This document shows positions 1-4,733 of a stretch of 5,040 nt of DNA, in pieces. The position numbers and the translations under genes are program-made. The notes under the pieces were generated by a model, which was not told the DNA's origin, did no database searches, and saw only the letters and a program-made list of their open reading frames with translations. Within the stretch, counting starts at the first letter, position 1, and each line of letters begins with the position of its first letter. The DNA is from Treponema sp. (lineage in GTDB: Bacteria; Spirochaetota; Spirochaetia; Treponematales; Breznakiellaceae): the NCBI GenBank assembly GCA_031257715.1, contig JAIROE010000138.1, forward strand, positions 1 to 5,040, in the 5' to 3' direction.

Positions 1-989
1 GCGCCATTTCCATAGGCCGACGCCTCCAGGACCCGCTTGCCGAACTTGTGAAGATAGATCCCAAATCCATAGGGGTCGGCCTCTATCAGCACGATGTAAA
101 CCGGCGGAAACTTTCCGAAACTCTGGACGAAGTTGTTTCGTCCGTGGTGAACAGCGTCGGCGTGAATCTTAACACCGCAAGCATTTCCCTTCTCGGGTAT
201 GTGTCGGGAATATCGAGTTCCCTCGCACGGAAGATAGTCAAATACCGCGATGACAGGGGCCGCATCACGAGCAGGGAGGAGATGACCGCCATTCCCGGCA
301 TGGGCCCCAAAAGCTACGAGCAGTGCGCCGGTTTTCTTAAAATTCCCGAGAGCACCGATCCCCTGGACAACACATGGGTCCATCCTGAAAATTACCCTGT
401 GGCCCGTGAAATACTGCGGGAGATGCAGGCGGGCGGTCCCGTCCCCCGCCTTGCGGCGCAGTGGAAGGAAAAATACTCGATCGGGGACGCCACCATCAGG
501 GACATCATTGAGGAACTGAAAAAACCAAACCGCGATCCCCGCGACACGTATCCCAAACCCATAACGCGGAAGGGCCTTGTCTCATTCGACGATCTCGCCG
601 AAGGAATGATGGTTACCGGCAAGATCAAGAATGTGGTGGACTTCGGCGCCTTCGTCGATCTCGGCATCAAGGAAACCGCGCTGGTCCATGTTTCCGAAAT
701 GAGCGATCATTTTGTGAAGGATCCGCTGGAAGAAGTAAAGGCGGGAGACGTGTTTGAATTCCGCATTATCAGCCTTGACAGGGAAAGGCGGCGCATCGGC
801 CTTTCCCGAAAAAGAGACAGTGCGGCCGGCGGGAACGCCTCCGAAAGAAACGCCGCCAAAGGAAACGCCGCCGGCTTGAACGCGGGTAAAAGGGCGCGTG
901 GGGAAAAACCCCGGGCGGGAACTTTCCGTGATGACGACGGCGCCATGTACAATCCCTTTGCGGAAGCGTTCAGAAAATGGAAATCCTGA
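1..989 (+). CDS. tex: Tex-family RNA-binding transcription accessory protein, C-terminal part (5' truncated by window)
   Basis: Tex is a conserved cytoplasmic nucleic-acid-binding protein, related to eukaryotic Spt6, linked to transcription. The frame is open from base 3 and enters the window already inside the conserved core: the residues before the GTG at 48 read ISIGRRLQDPLAELV and run straight into KIDPKSIGVGLYQHDV, a Tex signature. The GTG at 48 is therefore an internal valine, not a start. A helix-hairpin-helix region follows at about 177-341 (LNTAS, then IPGMGPKSYEQCAGFL). An S1 RNA-binding domain lies at about 600-812 (GKIKNVVDFGAFVDLG, LVHVSEMS, IGLSRK). The catalytic-like YqgF domain must lie upstream of the window. 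After the S1 domain there is a basic, low-complexity tail of about 58 residues with four NAxxx pentads. The stop overlaps rsmG by 13 bp, so co-transcription is likely. Family identity is very secure. Confidence 0.96.
   Translation, partial: AISIGRRLQDPLAELVKIDPKSIGVGLYQHDVNRRKLSETLDEVVSSVVNSVGVNLNTASISLLGYVSGISSSLARKIVKYRDDRGRITSREEMTAIPGMGPKSYEQCAGFLKIPESTDPLDNTWVHPENYPVAREILREMQAGGPVPRLAAQWKEKYSIGDATIRDIIEELKKPNRDPRDTYPKPITRKGLVSFDDLAEGMMVTGKIKNVVDFGAFVDLGIKETALVHVSEMSDHFVKDPLEEVKAGDVFEFRIISLDRERRRIGLSRKRDSAAGGNASERNAAKGNAAGLNAGKRARGEKPRAGTFRDDDGAMYNPFAEAFRKWKS
834..893 (+). repeat. Four in-frame 15-bp tandem repeats in the tex tail
   Basis: Four consecutive 15-base units each begin with AACGC and encode the pentads NASER, NAAKG, NAAGL and NAGKR. 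They lie after the S1 domain, in the basic C-terminal tail. The unit length is a multiple of three, so gain or loss of units would change tail length without breaking the frame. The repeats are imperfect. I infer a disordered, nucleic-acid-friendly linker; nothing in the sequence shows a specific function. Confidence 0.75.
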
Positions 990-1696
990 AACAGGGCCTC
1001 AAACTCATCGCGGCGGATGATGGGGAGGCCGCAGCCGTCCTTGAAGGGAGGTACGCGGAAATCTCCGCCCTTCTTGTCCGTTATCTTGAAGAAATCGAGC
1101 GTTTCAATCTGGTCTTCGGACTGACGGGAACCAGGGACCGTCACGGACTTGTTGTAAGGCACATCCTCGATTCCCTCGCGCCCCTTGGCGTCATTTGCCG
1201 CCTGCTTGGTTCCGCGAATGGGGCCCGCATCGCCGATGCCGGTTCCGGCGCGGGCCTTCCGGGCATTCCCCTTGCCATAGCCCTTCCCCGCCATTCCTTC
1301 ACCCTTGTTGAGCGGAAGAAGAAGCGGGCCGGTTTCCTCCGGAGAACCCTTGCGGCGCTGGGGCTTTCCAATGCGTCCGTGGAAGAAGCCGAAATGGAAA
1401 AGGCGGCGCCGGGCCGCTTCGATCTTGTCGTGTCGCGGGCCTTTCATCCCCTGGACCGCAAGCTCCTTAAAAAACTTTTCCGCCTGTGCGGAAACGGGGG
1501 CGTTTTGGCGGCCTACAAGGGAAGAAAAGAAAGAATCGCGGAAGAAACTTCGGCGCTGGAAGGCATGAACATACAGATCGATATTGTACCCTGCCGGGTT
1601 CCCTTTCTTGACGAAGAGCGCCATATCCTTATAATAAAGGGCACATCCAGGGAAGCACTGATTTATTCGAACGCGAATAAATCAGCGCTGCTTTAA
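977..1696 (+). CDS. rsmG: 16S rRNA (guanine(527)-N7)-methyltransferase RsmG (GidB)
   Basis: RsmG methylates N7 of G527 in the 530 loop of 16S rRNA, using S-adenosylmethionine; its loss is known to give low-level streptomycin resistance. The family motifs appear in order: RHILDSL (residues 61-67), the SAM-binding loop DAGSGAGLPGIPLAI (about 87-101), LVERKKKRAGFL (110-121), FDLVVSRAF (148-156), YKG (180-182) and the terminal strand ERHILIIKG (214-222). The ATG at 977 has a GGAAG about 10 nt upstream and overlaps the end of tex by 13 bp. At 239 residues it is longer than E. coli RsmG (207). Typical members end just after the equivalent of residue 223, but here 15 more residues (225-239, REALIYSNANKSALL) follow, mostly encoded by the palindromic repeat at 1655-1688. 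The core looks intact, so the enzyme is probably active. A promoter for the purine genes lies within its last codons. Confidence 0.95.
   Translation: MEILKQGLKLIAADDGEAAAVLEGRYAEISALLVRYLEEIERFNLVFGLTGTRDRHGLVVRHILDSLAPLGVICRLLGSANGARIADAGSGAGLPGIPLAIALPRHSFTLVERKKKRAGFLRRTLAALGLSNASVEEAEMEKAAPGRFDLVVSRAFHPLDRKLLKKLFRLCGNGGVLAAYKGRKERIAEETSALEGMNIQIDIVPCRVPFLDEERHILIIKGTSREALIYSNANKSALL
1608..1635 (+). promoter_or_regulatory. Predicted sigma70-type promoter for purECF, inside rsmG
   Basis: TTGACG at 1608-1613 matches the -35 consensus at five of six bases. TATAAT at 1630-1635 matches the -10 consensus at all six, with a 16-bp spacer. Transcription would start near 1642, still inside rsmG, giving a purE leader of about 308 nt. 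I saw no comparable promoter between rsmG and purE. The bases also encode protein (LDEERHILIIK), so part of the match could be chance, but spacing and quality are good. Confidence 0.6.
1655..1688 (+). repeat. Palindromic repeat copy 1 (REP-like), overlapping the rsmG 3' end
   Basis: CTGATTTATTCG (1658-1669) and CGAATAAATCAG (1674-1685) form a perfect 12-bp stem with an AACG loop. After one A-C mismatch, three more pairs extend it to 1655-1688. It encodes the non-conserved end of RsmG and is followed by TGCTTTAA. Its right arm and flank, AATCAGCGCTGCTTTAA, closely match those of the second palindrome (AATCAGCGTTGTCCTAA), differing at four positions that are all transitions. No T-run follows directly, so it is not a standard intrinsic terminator. 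Confidence 0.75.
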
Positions 1697-1739
1697 TGTG
1701 GCTTTTCGTAATTTTTTGCGGAAAGACGGGAAAATGAAC

Positions 1740-1789
1740 TACCCTGCCGCAGAGCAGCGGGGTATTAGACCCCCCTCGAATAACAGGGG
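1740..1789 (+). promoter_or_regulatory. Daisy-chained alternative stems in the purE leader
   Basis: Four segments can pair with their neighbours in turn. A (TACCCTGC, 1740-1747) pairs with B (GCGGGGTA, 1757-1764) over 8 bp with one G-U. B's GGGGT (1759-1763) can instead pair with ACCCC (1769-1773). CCCCT (1772-1776) can pair with AGGGG (1785-1789). A-B excludes B-C, and B-C overlaps C-D. This 1:2, 2:3, 3:4 layout resembles classical attenuators, but no T-run completes a terminator, so function is inferred only. Confidence 0.4.
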
Positions 1790-1825
1790 AACGCTGATTA
1801 GCCACAAGTTAATCAGCGTTGTCCT
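1785..1825 (+). repeat. Palindromic repeat copy 2 (REP-like)
   Basis: AACGCTGATTA (1790-1800) and TAATCAGCGTT (1810-1820) form a perfect 11-bp stem with a 9-nt loop. Beyond a G-G mismatch, AGGG (1785-1788) pairs with TCCT (1822-1825), including one G-U. The core resembles copy 1 at 1655-1688 (CTGATT...AATCAGCG, then a pyrimidine-rich stretch and TAA), so the two look like diverged members of one repeat family. No T-run follows. Confidence 0.7.
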
Positions 1826-1827
1826 AA

Positions 1828-1896
1828 AAGCCCCGGCCGGGTTTTCGGATGTGCCGATACTGATTCCGGCACAGGCTTATGAACCATCGGGGGCTT
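1828..1896 (+). promoter_or_regulatory. Closed multi-stem RNA domain before purE (state 1 of a bistable leader)
   Basis: AAGCCCC (1828-1834) is complementary to GGGGCTT (1890-1896) and could close a domain. That domain contains the perfect 7-bp hairpin TGTGCCG/CGGCACA (1850-1856 with 1867-1873). A competing local hairpin, AAAGCCC/GGGTTTT (1827-1833 with 1839-1845, one G-U), ends in a TTTT and could act as a weak terminator. The hairpin at 1850-1873 cannot coexist with the 12-bp pairing described at 1860-1937. Pairings are read directly from the sequence; their formation in the cell is inferred. Confidence 0.4.
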
Positions 1897-1937
1897 GATG
1901 CATGCAAAAAATCGATGCGGGATTTTGCCGGAATCAG
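1860..1937 (+). promoter_or_regulatory. 12-bp perfect inverted repeat abutting the purE ribosome-binding site (state 2)
   Basis: CTGATTCCGGCA (1860-1871) is the exact reverse complement of TGCCGGAATCAG (1926-1937). The arms are 54 nt apart. The right arm ends one base before the AAGGAGG at 1939-1945. The left arm overlaps the 1867-1873 arm of the upstream hairpin, so the two structures are mutually exclusive. Switching between them could change access to the purE start or transcription read-through. A 12-bp exact match within a 300-nt leader is unlikely by chance but does not prove a switch. Confidence 0.5.
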
Positions 1938-1938
1938 G

Positions 1939-1945
1939 AAGGAGG
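1939..1945 (+). promoter_or_regulatory. purE Shine-Dalgarno sequence (decides the GTG start)
   Basis: AAGGAGG, a near-perfect anti-16S match, lies 4 nt before the GTG at 1950. It sits inside the longer open frame that begins with ATG at 1902, which has no good ribosome-binding site. It therefore favours the GTG start, which also agrees with where conserved PurE sequence begins. Confidence 0.85.
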
Positions 1946-1949
1946 CTCC

Positions 1950-2429
1950 GTGAAAGCCGCGATCATCTTTGGCTCAAAATCAGATTCGTCCGTCATGAAA
2001 AAAGCCGCCGAAGTTTTTGAAGAATTCGGCGTAAGGTATTCCGTTTGCATTCTTTCGGCCCATCGCGTACCCGAACTGCTCGCGGAGACCGTCAAAGAAC
2101 TGGAGGAAGACGGTACGGAGGTGATCATCGCGGGGGCGGGACTCGCGGCACATCTCCCCGGCGTCATAGCAAGCCGGACGCTTGTTCCGGTCATCGGGGT
2201 CCCCATCGCCGCGGGCAGCCTCGGCGGGATTGATGCCCTTCTTTCCATGGCGCAGATGCCGCGTCCCGTTCCCGTCGCTGCCGTCGGCATAGACAACGCC
2301 GCCAACGCCGCGCACCTGGCCTGCGAGATTCTCGCCCTGAAATACCCTGAATTAAAAAAGAAACTTGCGGATTTCAGGATCAGCATGAAAGCCGGTTTCA
2401 AAAAGGAAAATGAAGGAGCGGAATTATGA
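1950..2429 (+). CDS. purE: N5-carboxyaminoimidazole ribonucleotide mutase, class I PurE
   Basis: Class I PurE converts N5-CAIR to CAIR in de novo purine synthesis. The 159 residues from the GTG begin [12 protein letters not shown], where the family begins; an in-frame ATG at 1902 would add 16 unconserved residues and lacks a good ribosome-binding site. Visible motifs are GSKSD (8-12), SAHR (36-39, with the catalytic-site His38), AGLAAHLPG (63-71, His68) and [10 protein letters not shown] (95-104). SAHR and AAHLPG are class I features. Class II PurE, the direct CO2-using form described from Treponema denticola, has SAHK and a different second loop. Class I enzymes usually need PurK to make N5-CAIR, and no purK is visible here. 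The region after AQMP ([17 protein letters not shown]) aligns readily with E. coli PurE. The stop overlaps the purC start as ATGA, so the two are probably translationally coupled. The long leader upstream may regulate it. Confidence 0.95.
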   Translation: MKAAIIFGSKSDSSVMKKAAEVFEEFGVRYSVCILSAHRVPELLAETVKELEEDGTEVIIAGAGLAAHLPGVIASRTLVPVIGVPIAAGSLGGIDALLSMAQMPRPVPVAAVGIDNAANAAHLACEILALKYPELKKKLADFRISMKAGFKKENEGAEL

Positions 2430-3187
2430 GCGACGGCACGAACCGTACCGCTGTCGAAACACTGCGGACGGGCAGGGAACTGTACGAAGGCAAGGCCAAA
2501 AAAGTTTTTGCCGCGCTTGACGAAAGCGGCGCCGAACGGGACGATCTTGTTATCATCCATTACAAGGATGACGCTACCGCCTTTAACGGCGAAAAGAAAG
2601 GGCAAATTGAAGACAAGGGAATCATGAACAACAAGATAGCATCGGAGCTTTTCGGGCTTCTTGAGCGTTCGGGAATTTCCACTCACTACATCGCGCGCAG
2701 GGGCGAGAGGGACATGATCTGTAAAAAGGTCCGTATCATTCCCCTTGAAGTGATCATCAGAAACACGGCGGCGGGCTCCATGGCAAAACGACTGGGCCTC
2801 TCCGAAGGTTCGGCGTTGAAGATCCCGGTCTTTGAATTGTCGTACAAGGATGACAGCCTGGGAGATCCCCTCATCAACGATTACCACGCCGTCGCCATTG
2901 GCGCTTCAACGTTTGGGGAAATTGACGCGATAAAATCCGCCGCGTTTAAAATCAACGAAATCCTTTTGGCGTTTTTTCTCGAACGGAAGATCAGGCTCAT
3001 CGACTTCAAGCTGGAATTCGGCCGCACAGCGGACGGCGCGCTCGTTCTTGCCGATGAGATTTCCCCCGACACCTGCCGTTTCTGGGATGCTGTCACAGGC
3101 GAAAAACTCGACAAGGACCGTTTCCGCAGGGACATGGGAAATGTCAGGGAGGCGTATGCCGAAATCCTGGACAGGCTGGACGCATGA
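2426..3187 (+). CDS. purC: Phosphoribosylaminoimidazole-succinocarboxamide (SAICAR) synthetase
   Basis: PurC joins CAIR and aspartate, using ATP, to give SAICAR, so it uses the product of the PurE encoded just upstream. The protein is 253 residues, slightly longer than E. coli PurC (237) because of an N-terminal extension of roughly 15 residues. Family motifs are [11 protein letters not shown] (about 18-28, nucleotide-binding strand), [11 protein letters not shown] (48-58), [13 protein letters not shown] (106-118), IDFKLEFG (192-199) and [12 protein letters not shown] (210-221). The ATG at 2426 overlaps the purE stop by 4 bp, and AAGGAG at 2413-2418 lies 7 nt upstream, so initiation is well supported. 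The stop overlaps purF in the same way. No truncation or missing motif is seen. Confidence 0.97.
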   Translation: MSDGTNRTAVETLRTGRELYEGKAKKVFAALDESGAERDDLVIIHYKDDATAFNGEKKGQIEDKGIMNNKIASELFGLLERSGISTHYIARRGERDMICKKVRIIPLEVIIRNTAAGSMAKRLGLSEGSALKIPVFELSYKDDSLGDPLINDYHAVAIGASTFGEIDAIKSAAFKINEILLAFFLERKIRLIDFKLEFGRTADGALVLADEISPDTCRFWDAVTGEKLDKDRFRRDMGNVREAYAEILDRLDA

Positions 3188-4608
3188 AGCTGCATGAAGA
3201 ATGCGGCGTCTTCGGGATCTTCTTCAATGATCCGGCCAAAAACGCCGCCCTTCTTGTGTACTACGGGCTCTTTTCGCTTCAGCACCGCGGACAGGAAAGC
3301 GCGGGCATTGCCGCGGTCCACGAAGGGTCCATAGAAGTCCGCAAGGGAATGGGACTTGTCGGCGACATTTTCACCCCGGAATCGCTTTCACAAATACGGG
3401 GTTCTGCCGCGGTGGGTCATGTCCGCTATTCCACTTCCGGTTCCAGCGCCATAGAAAACGCCCAGCCCTTCGTCAGCCGCTTCAAGCTCGGCTCCATAGC
3501 GGTGGCCCATAACGGAACCCTCACCAACGCCGATGTAGTGCGTGAACTGCTCGAAGATTCGGGAGTCGGCTTCACCTCGTCAAGCGACAGCGAGGTGATA
3601 GTTAATCTGATAGCAAAAAATTACCGGAAAGGCCTTGAACGGGCCCTTACCGATACGATCAAATTTATCAAGGGATCTTACGCGCTGGCCGTTCTTTCCG
3701 GCGACGTTCTTGTAGGCGCGCGGGACCCCAACGGCATACGGCCGCTGTGCTTGGGGCAGCTGGACGGCGGCTGGATTCTTTCAAGCGAATCCTGCGCCAT
3801 TGATGCGGTAGGCGGCGTGTTTGTCCGCGATATAGAGCCCGGCGAAGTGGTGATCATAAACAGGGAACAGGTCTTCTCATTCAGCTTCAGCGAAAAAACA
3901 AGGCGCTCGGTCTGCGCCTTCGAATACGTCTACTTCGCAAGGCCCGACAGTGTCATTGACGGCATCGATGTGTATGAAGCGCGGATCAGGGCGGGAGAGA
4001 TTCTCGGCAGGGAAGAAGCGGTACTCGGAAACGCGCCGGGAAAGGTCAGGGCGGATCTTGTCATCGGCGTTCCCGATTCGGGAATTCCCGCGGCCATAGG
4101 TTACGGCAGGGCCACCGGAACGCCCTACGGACTGGGCATAGTCAAAAGCAAATATGTGGGCCGTACCTTCATTGCCCCCGGTCAGGCCCTGCGGGAAAAA
4201 GCGGTTTCGGTCAAACACAACGTTATCCACAGCGAAGTCCGCGGCAAACGTATCGTGATTATTGACGATTCCATCGTGCGGGGAACCACGAGCCGCCGCC
4301 TCGTCTCCATCCTGAAAGGCGCCGGCGCAGAGGAAGTTCACATCCGTGTGTGTTCCCCGCCGGTGCGCTTCCCCTGCTTCTTCGGCATAGACACCCCCCA
4401 CAGAAAAGACCTCATCAGTAATGTAAACAGCGTTAGTGAACTCTGCAAATCCCTGGATGCCGACAGCCTTGCCTTTATATCCGCCGAAGGACTGCTTGAA
4501 TCGCTTGATCCAAAGCGCGCCGAAAACGGCTACTGCCTCGGCTGCTTTTCAGGCGAATACCCCATACCCGTTCCGGGGGAAGCGGGAATAGAACATGACC
4601 GGACGTGA
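3184..4608 (+). CDS. purF: Amidophosphoribosyltransferase, Bacillus-type with Fe-S cluster
   Basis: PurF makes 5-phosphoribosylamine from PRPP and glutamine, the first committed step of purine synthesis. The 474-residue protein has an N-terminal nucleophile glutaminase domain: MKLHEE is a short propeptide before Cys7 in ECGVFGI, followed by [11 protein letters not shown] (32-42), GHVRYSTSG (78-86), AHNGTL (108-113) and SSSDSEV (132-138). The phosphoribosyltransferase domain has the PRPP loop [13 protein letters not shown] (357-369). Cysteines 244 ([16 protein letters not shown]), 398 ([10 protein letters not shown]), 451 and 454 (YCLGC) fit the four ligands of the [4Fe-4S] cluster of Bacillus subtilis PurF. 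This is the self-processing, oxygen-sensitive, nucleotide-inhibited class, unlike E. coli PurF. The start overlaps the purC stop (ATGA) with no strong ribosome-binding site, which suggests reinitiation. All key residues are present, so it should be functional. Confidence 0.97.
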   Translation: MKLHEECGVFGIFFNDPAKNAALLVYYGLFSLQHRGQESAGIAAVHEGSIEVRKGMGLVGDIFTPESLSQIRGSAAVGHVRYSTSGSSAIENAQPFVSRFKLGSIAVAHNGTLTNADVVRELLEDSGVGFTSSSDSEVIVNLIAKNYRKGLERALTDTIKFIKGSYALAVLSGDVLVGARDPNGIRPLCLGQLDGGWILSSESCAIDAVGGVFVRDIEPGEVVIINREQVFSFSFSEKTRRSVCAFEYVYFARPDSVIDGIDVYEARIRAGEILGREEAVLGNAPGKVRADLVIGVPDSGIPAAIGYGRATGTPYGLGIVKSKYVGRTFIAPGQALREKAVSVKHNVIHSEVRGKRIVIIDDSIVRGTTSRRLVSILKGAGAEEVHIRVCSPPVRFPCFFGIDTPHRKDLISNVNSVSELCKSLDADSLAFISAEGLLESLDPKRAENGYCLGCFSGEYPIPVPGEAGIEHDRT

Positions 4609-4630
4609 AAAAACAAGGAGAGAATCAGCC

Positions 4631-4705
4631 ATGAAAAAAATACTAAAAATGATTGGGATTCTCCCAAAAACAACAACTACACACGATTTTAAAATCATGA
4701 TATGA
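4631..4705 (+). pseudogene. Severed start of a gene downstream of purF (24 codons)
   Basis: AAGGAG at 4615-4620 lies 10 nt before ATG 4631, which opens MKKILKMIGIL, followed by PKTTTTHDFKIMI and a TGA. The good ribosome-binding site and the lysine-rich, then hydrophobic start look like a real gene, possibly one with a signal peptide. The frame then decays into AT-rich sequence belonging to the transposase unit. I infer that the next gene after purF was cut off by the insertion, leaving roughly the first ten native codons. A genuine 24-residue peptide is possible but less likely. The original gene cannot be named from this. Confidence 0.4.
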
Positions 4706-4706
4706 T
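4678..4706 (+). promoter_or_regulatory. Putative transposase promoter with an internal palindrome
   Basis: TATGAT at 4701-4706 is a good -10 match (five of six). TACACA at 4678-4683, 17 bp upstream, is a weaker -35 (four of six). The spacer contains a perfect 12-bp palindrome, GATTTTAAAATC (4685-4696), and ATCATGAT (4694-4701) touches the -10. Transcription would start near 4713, just before GAGGGG at 4717-4722, a ribosome-binding site for the ATG at 4734. The palindrome could be an operator, but AT-rich palindromes also arise by chance. Confidence 0.4.
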
Positions 4707-4733
4707 GAACATATGAGAGGGGAAAAGTTGAAT

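Larger units (their letters stand above)
1642..1949 (+). promoter_or_regulatory. Long structured 5' leader of the purECF operon (candidate cis-regulatory RNA)
   Basis: About 308 nt separate the predicted start site near 1642 from the purE start, 253 nt of it after the rsmG stop. No convincing gene is present, but inverted repeats are dense. They are: a palindrome at 1655-1688; CTTTTCG/CGGAAAG at 1702-1708 and 1719-1725 (one G-U pair); a chain of competing stems at 1740-1789; a second palindrome at 1785-1825; and a bistable block at 1828-1937 ending just before the purE ribosome-binding site. I compared it by eye with remembered consensus features of the ZTP (pfl), purine, PRPP/ykkC, SAM, cobalamin and glycine riboswitches and found no match. 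An attenuation or translation-control leader for purine genes is an inference; an accumulation of mobile palindromes is the main alternative. Confidence 0.45.

Noticed and set aside
707..1624. Long minus-strand open frame opposite tex and rsmG
   Set aside because: It is antisense to two well-recognised genes and has low-complexity, basic and proline-rich content typical of a shadow frame.
1685..1717. Intrinsic terminator for tex-rsmG formed by palindrome copy 1 and the T6 run
   Set aside because: The T run at 1712-1717 lies more than 20 nt past the stem, too far for a standard intrinsic terminator.
1821..1845. Resemblance of CCTAAAAGCCCCGG to the 3' core of ykkC-type (guanidine/PRPP/ppGpp) riboswitches
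   Set aside because: The other conserved blocks of that class are absent upstream, and the spot is occupied by the repeat palindrome, so the similarity looks like chance.
1698..1898. A 66-codon + strand frame between rsmG and purE, with an inner ATG at 1734
   Set aside because: It reads through both the stem chain and palindrome copy 2, has only a weak ribosome-binding site, matches no family I know, and overlaps strong RNA-structure signals. A role as a leader peptide cannot be excluded but is not supported.
1902..1949. Upstream ATG extending PurE by 16 residues
   Set aside because: It has no good ribosome-binding site, the extension is unlike the family, and it would place the strong AAGGAGG inside the gene. 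The GTG at 1950 fits better.
1934..2887. Long minus-strand open frame opposite purE and purC
   Set aside because: It is antisense to two unambiguous purine genes. Its length reflects the codon bias of the sense strand, and it has no recognisable domain.
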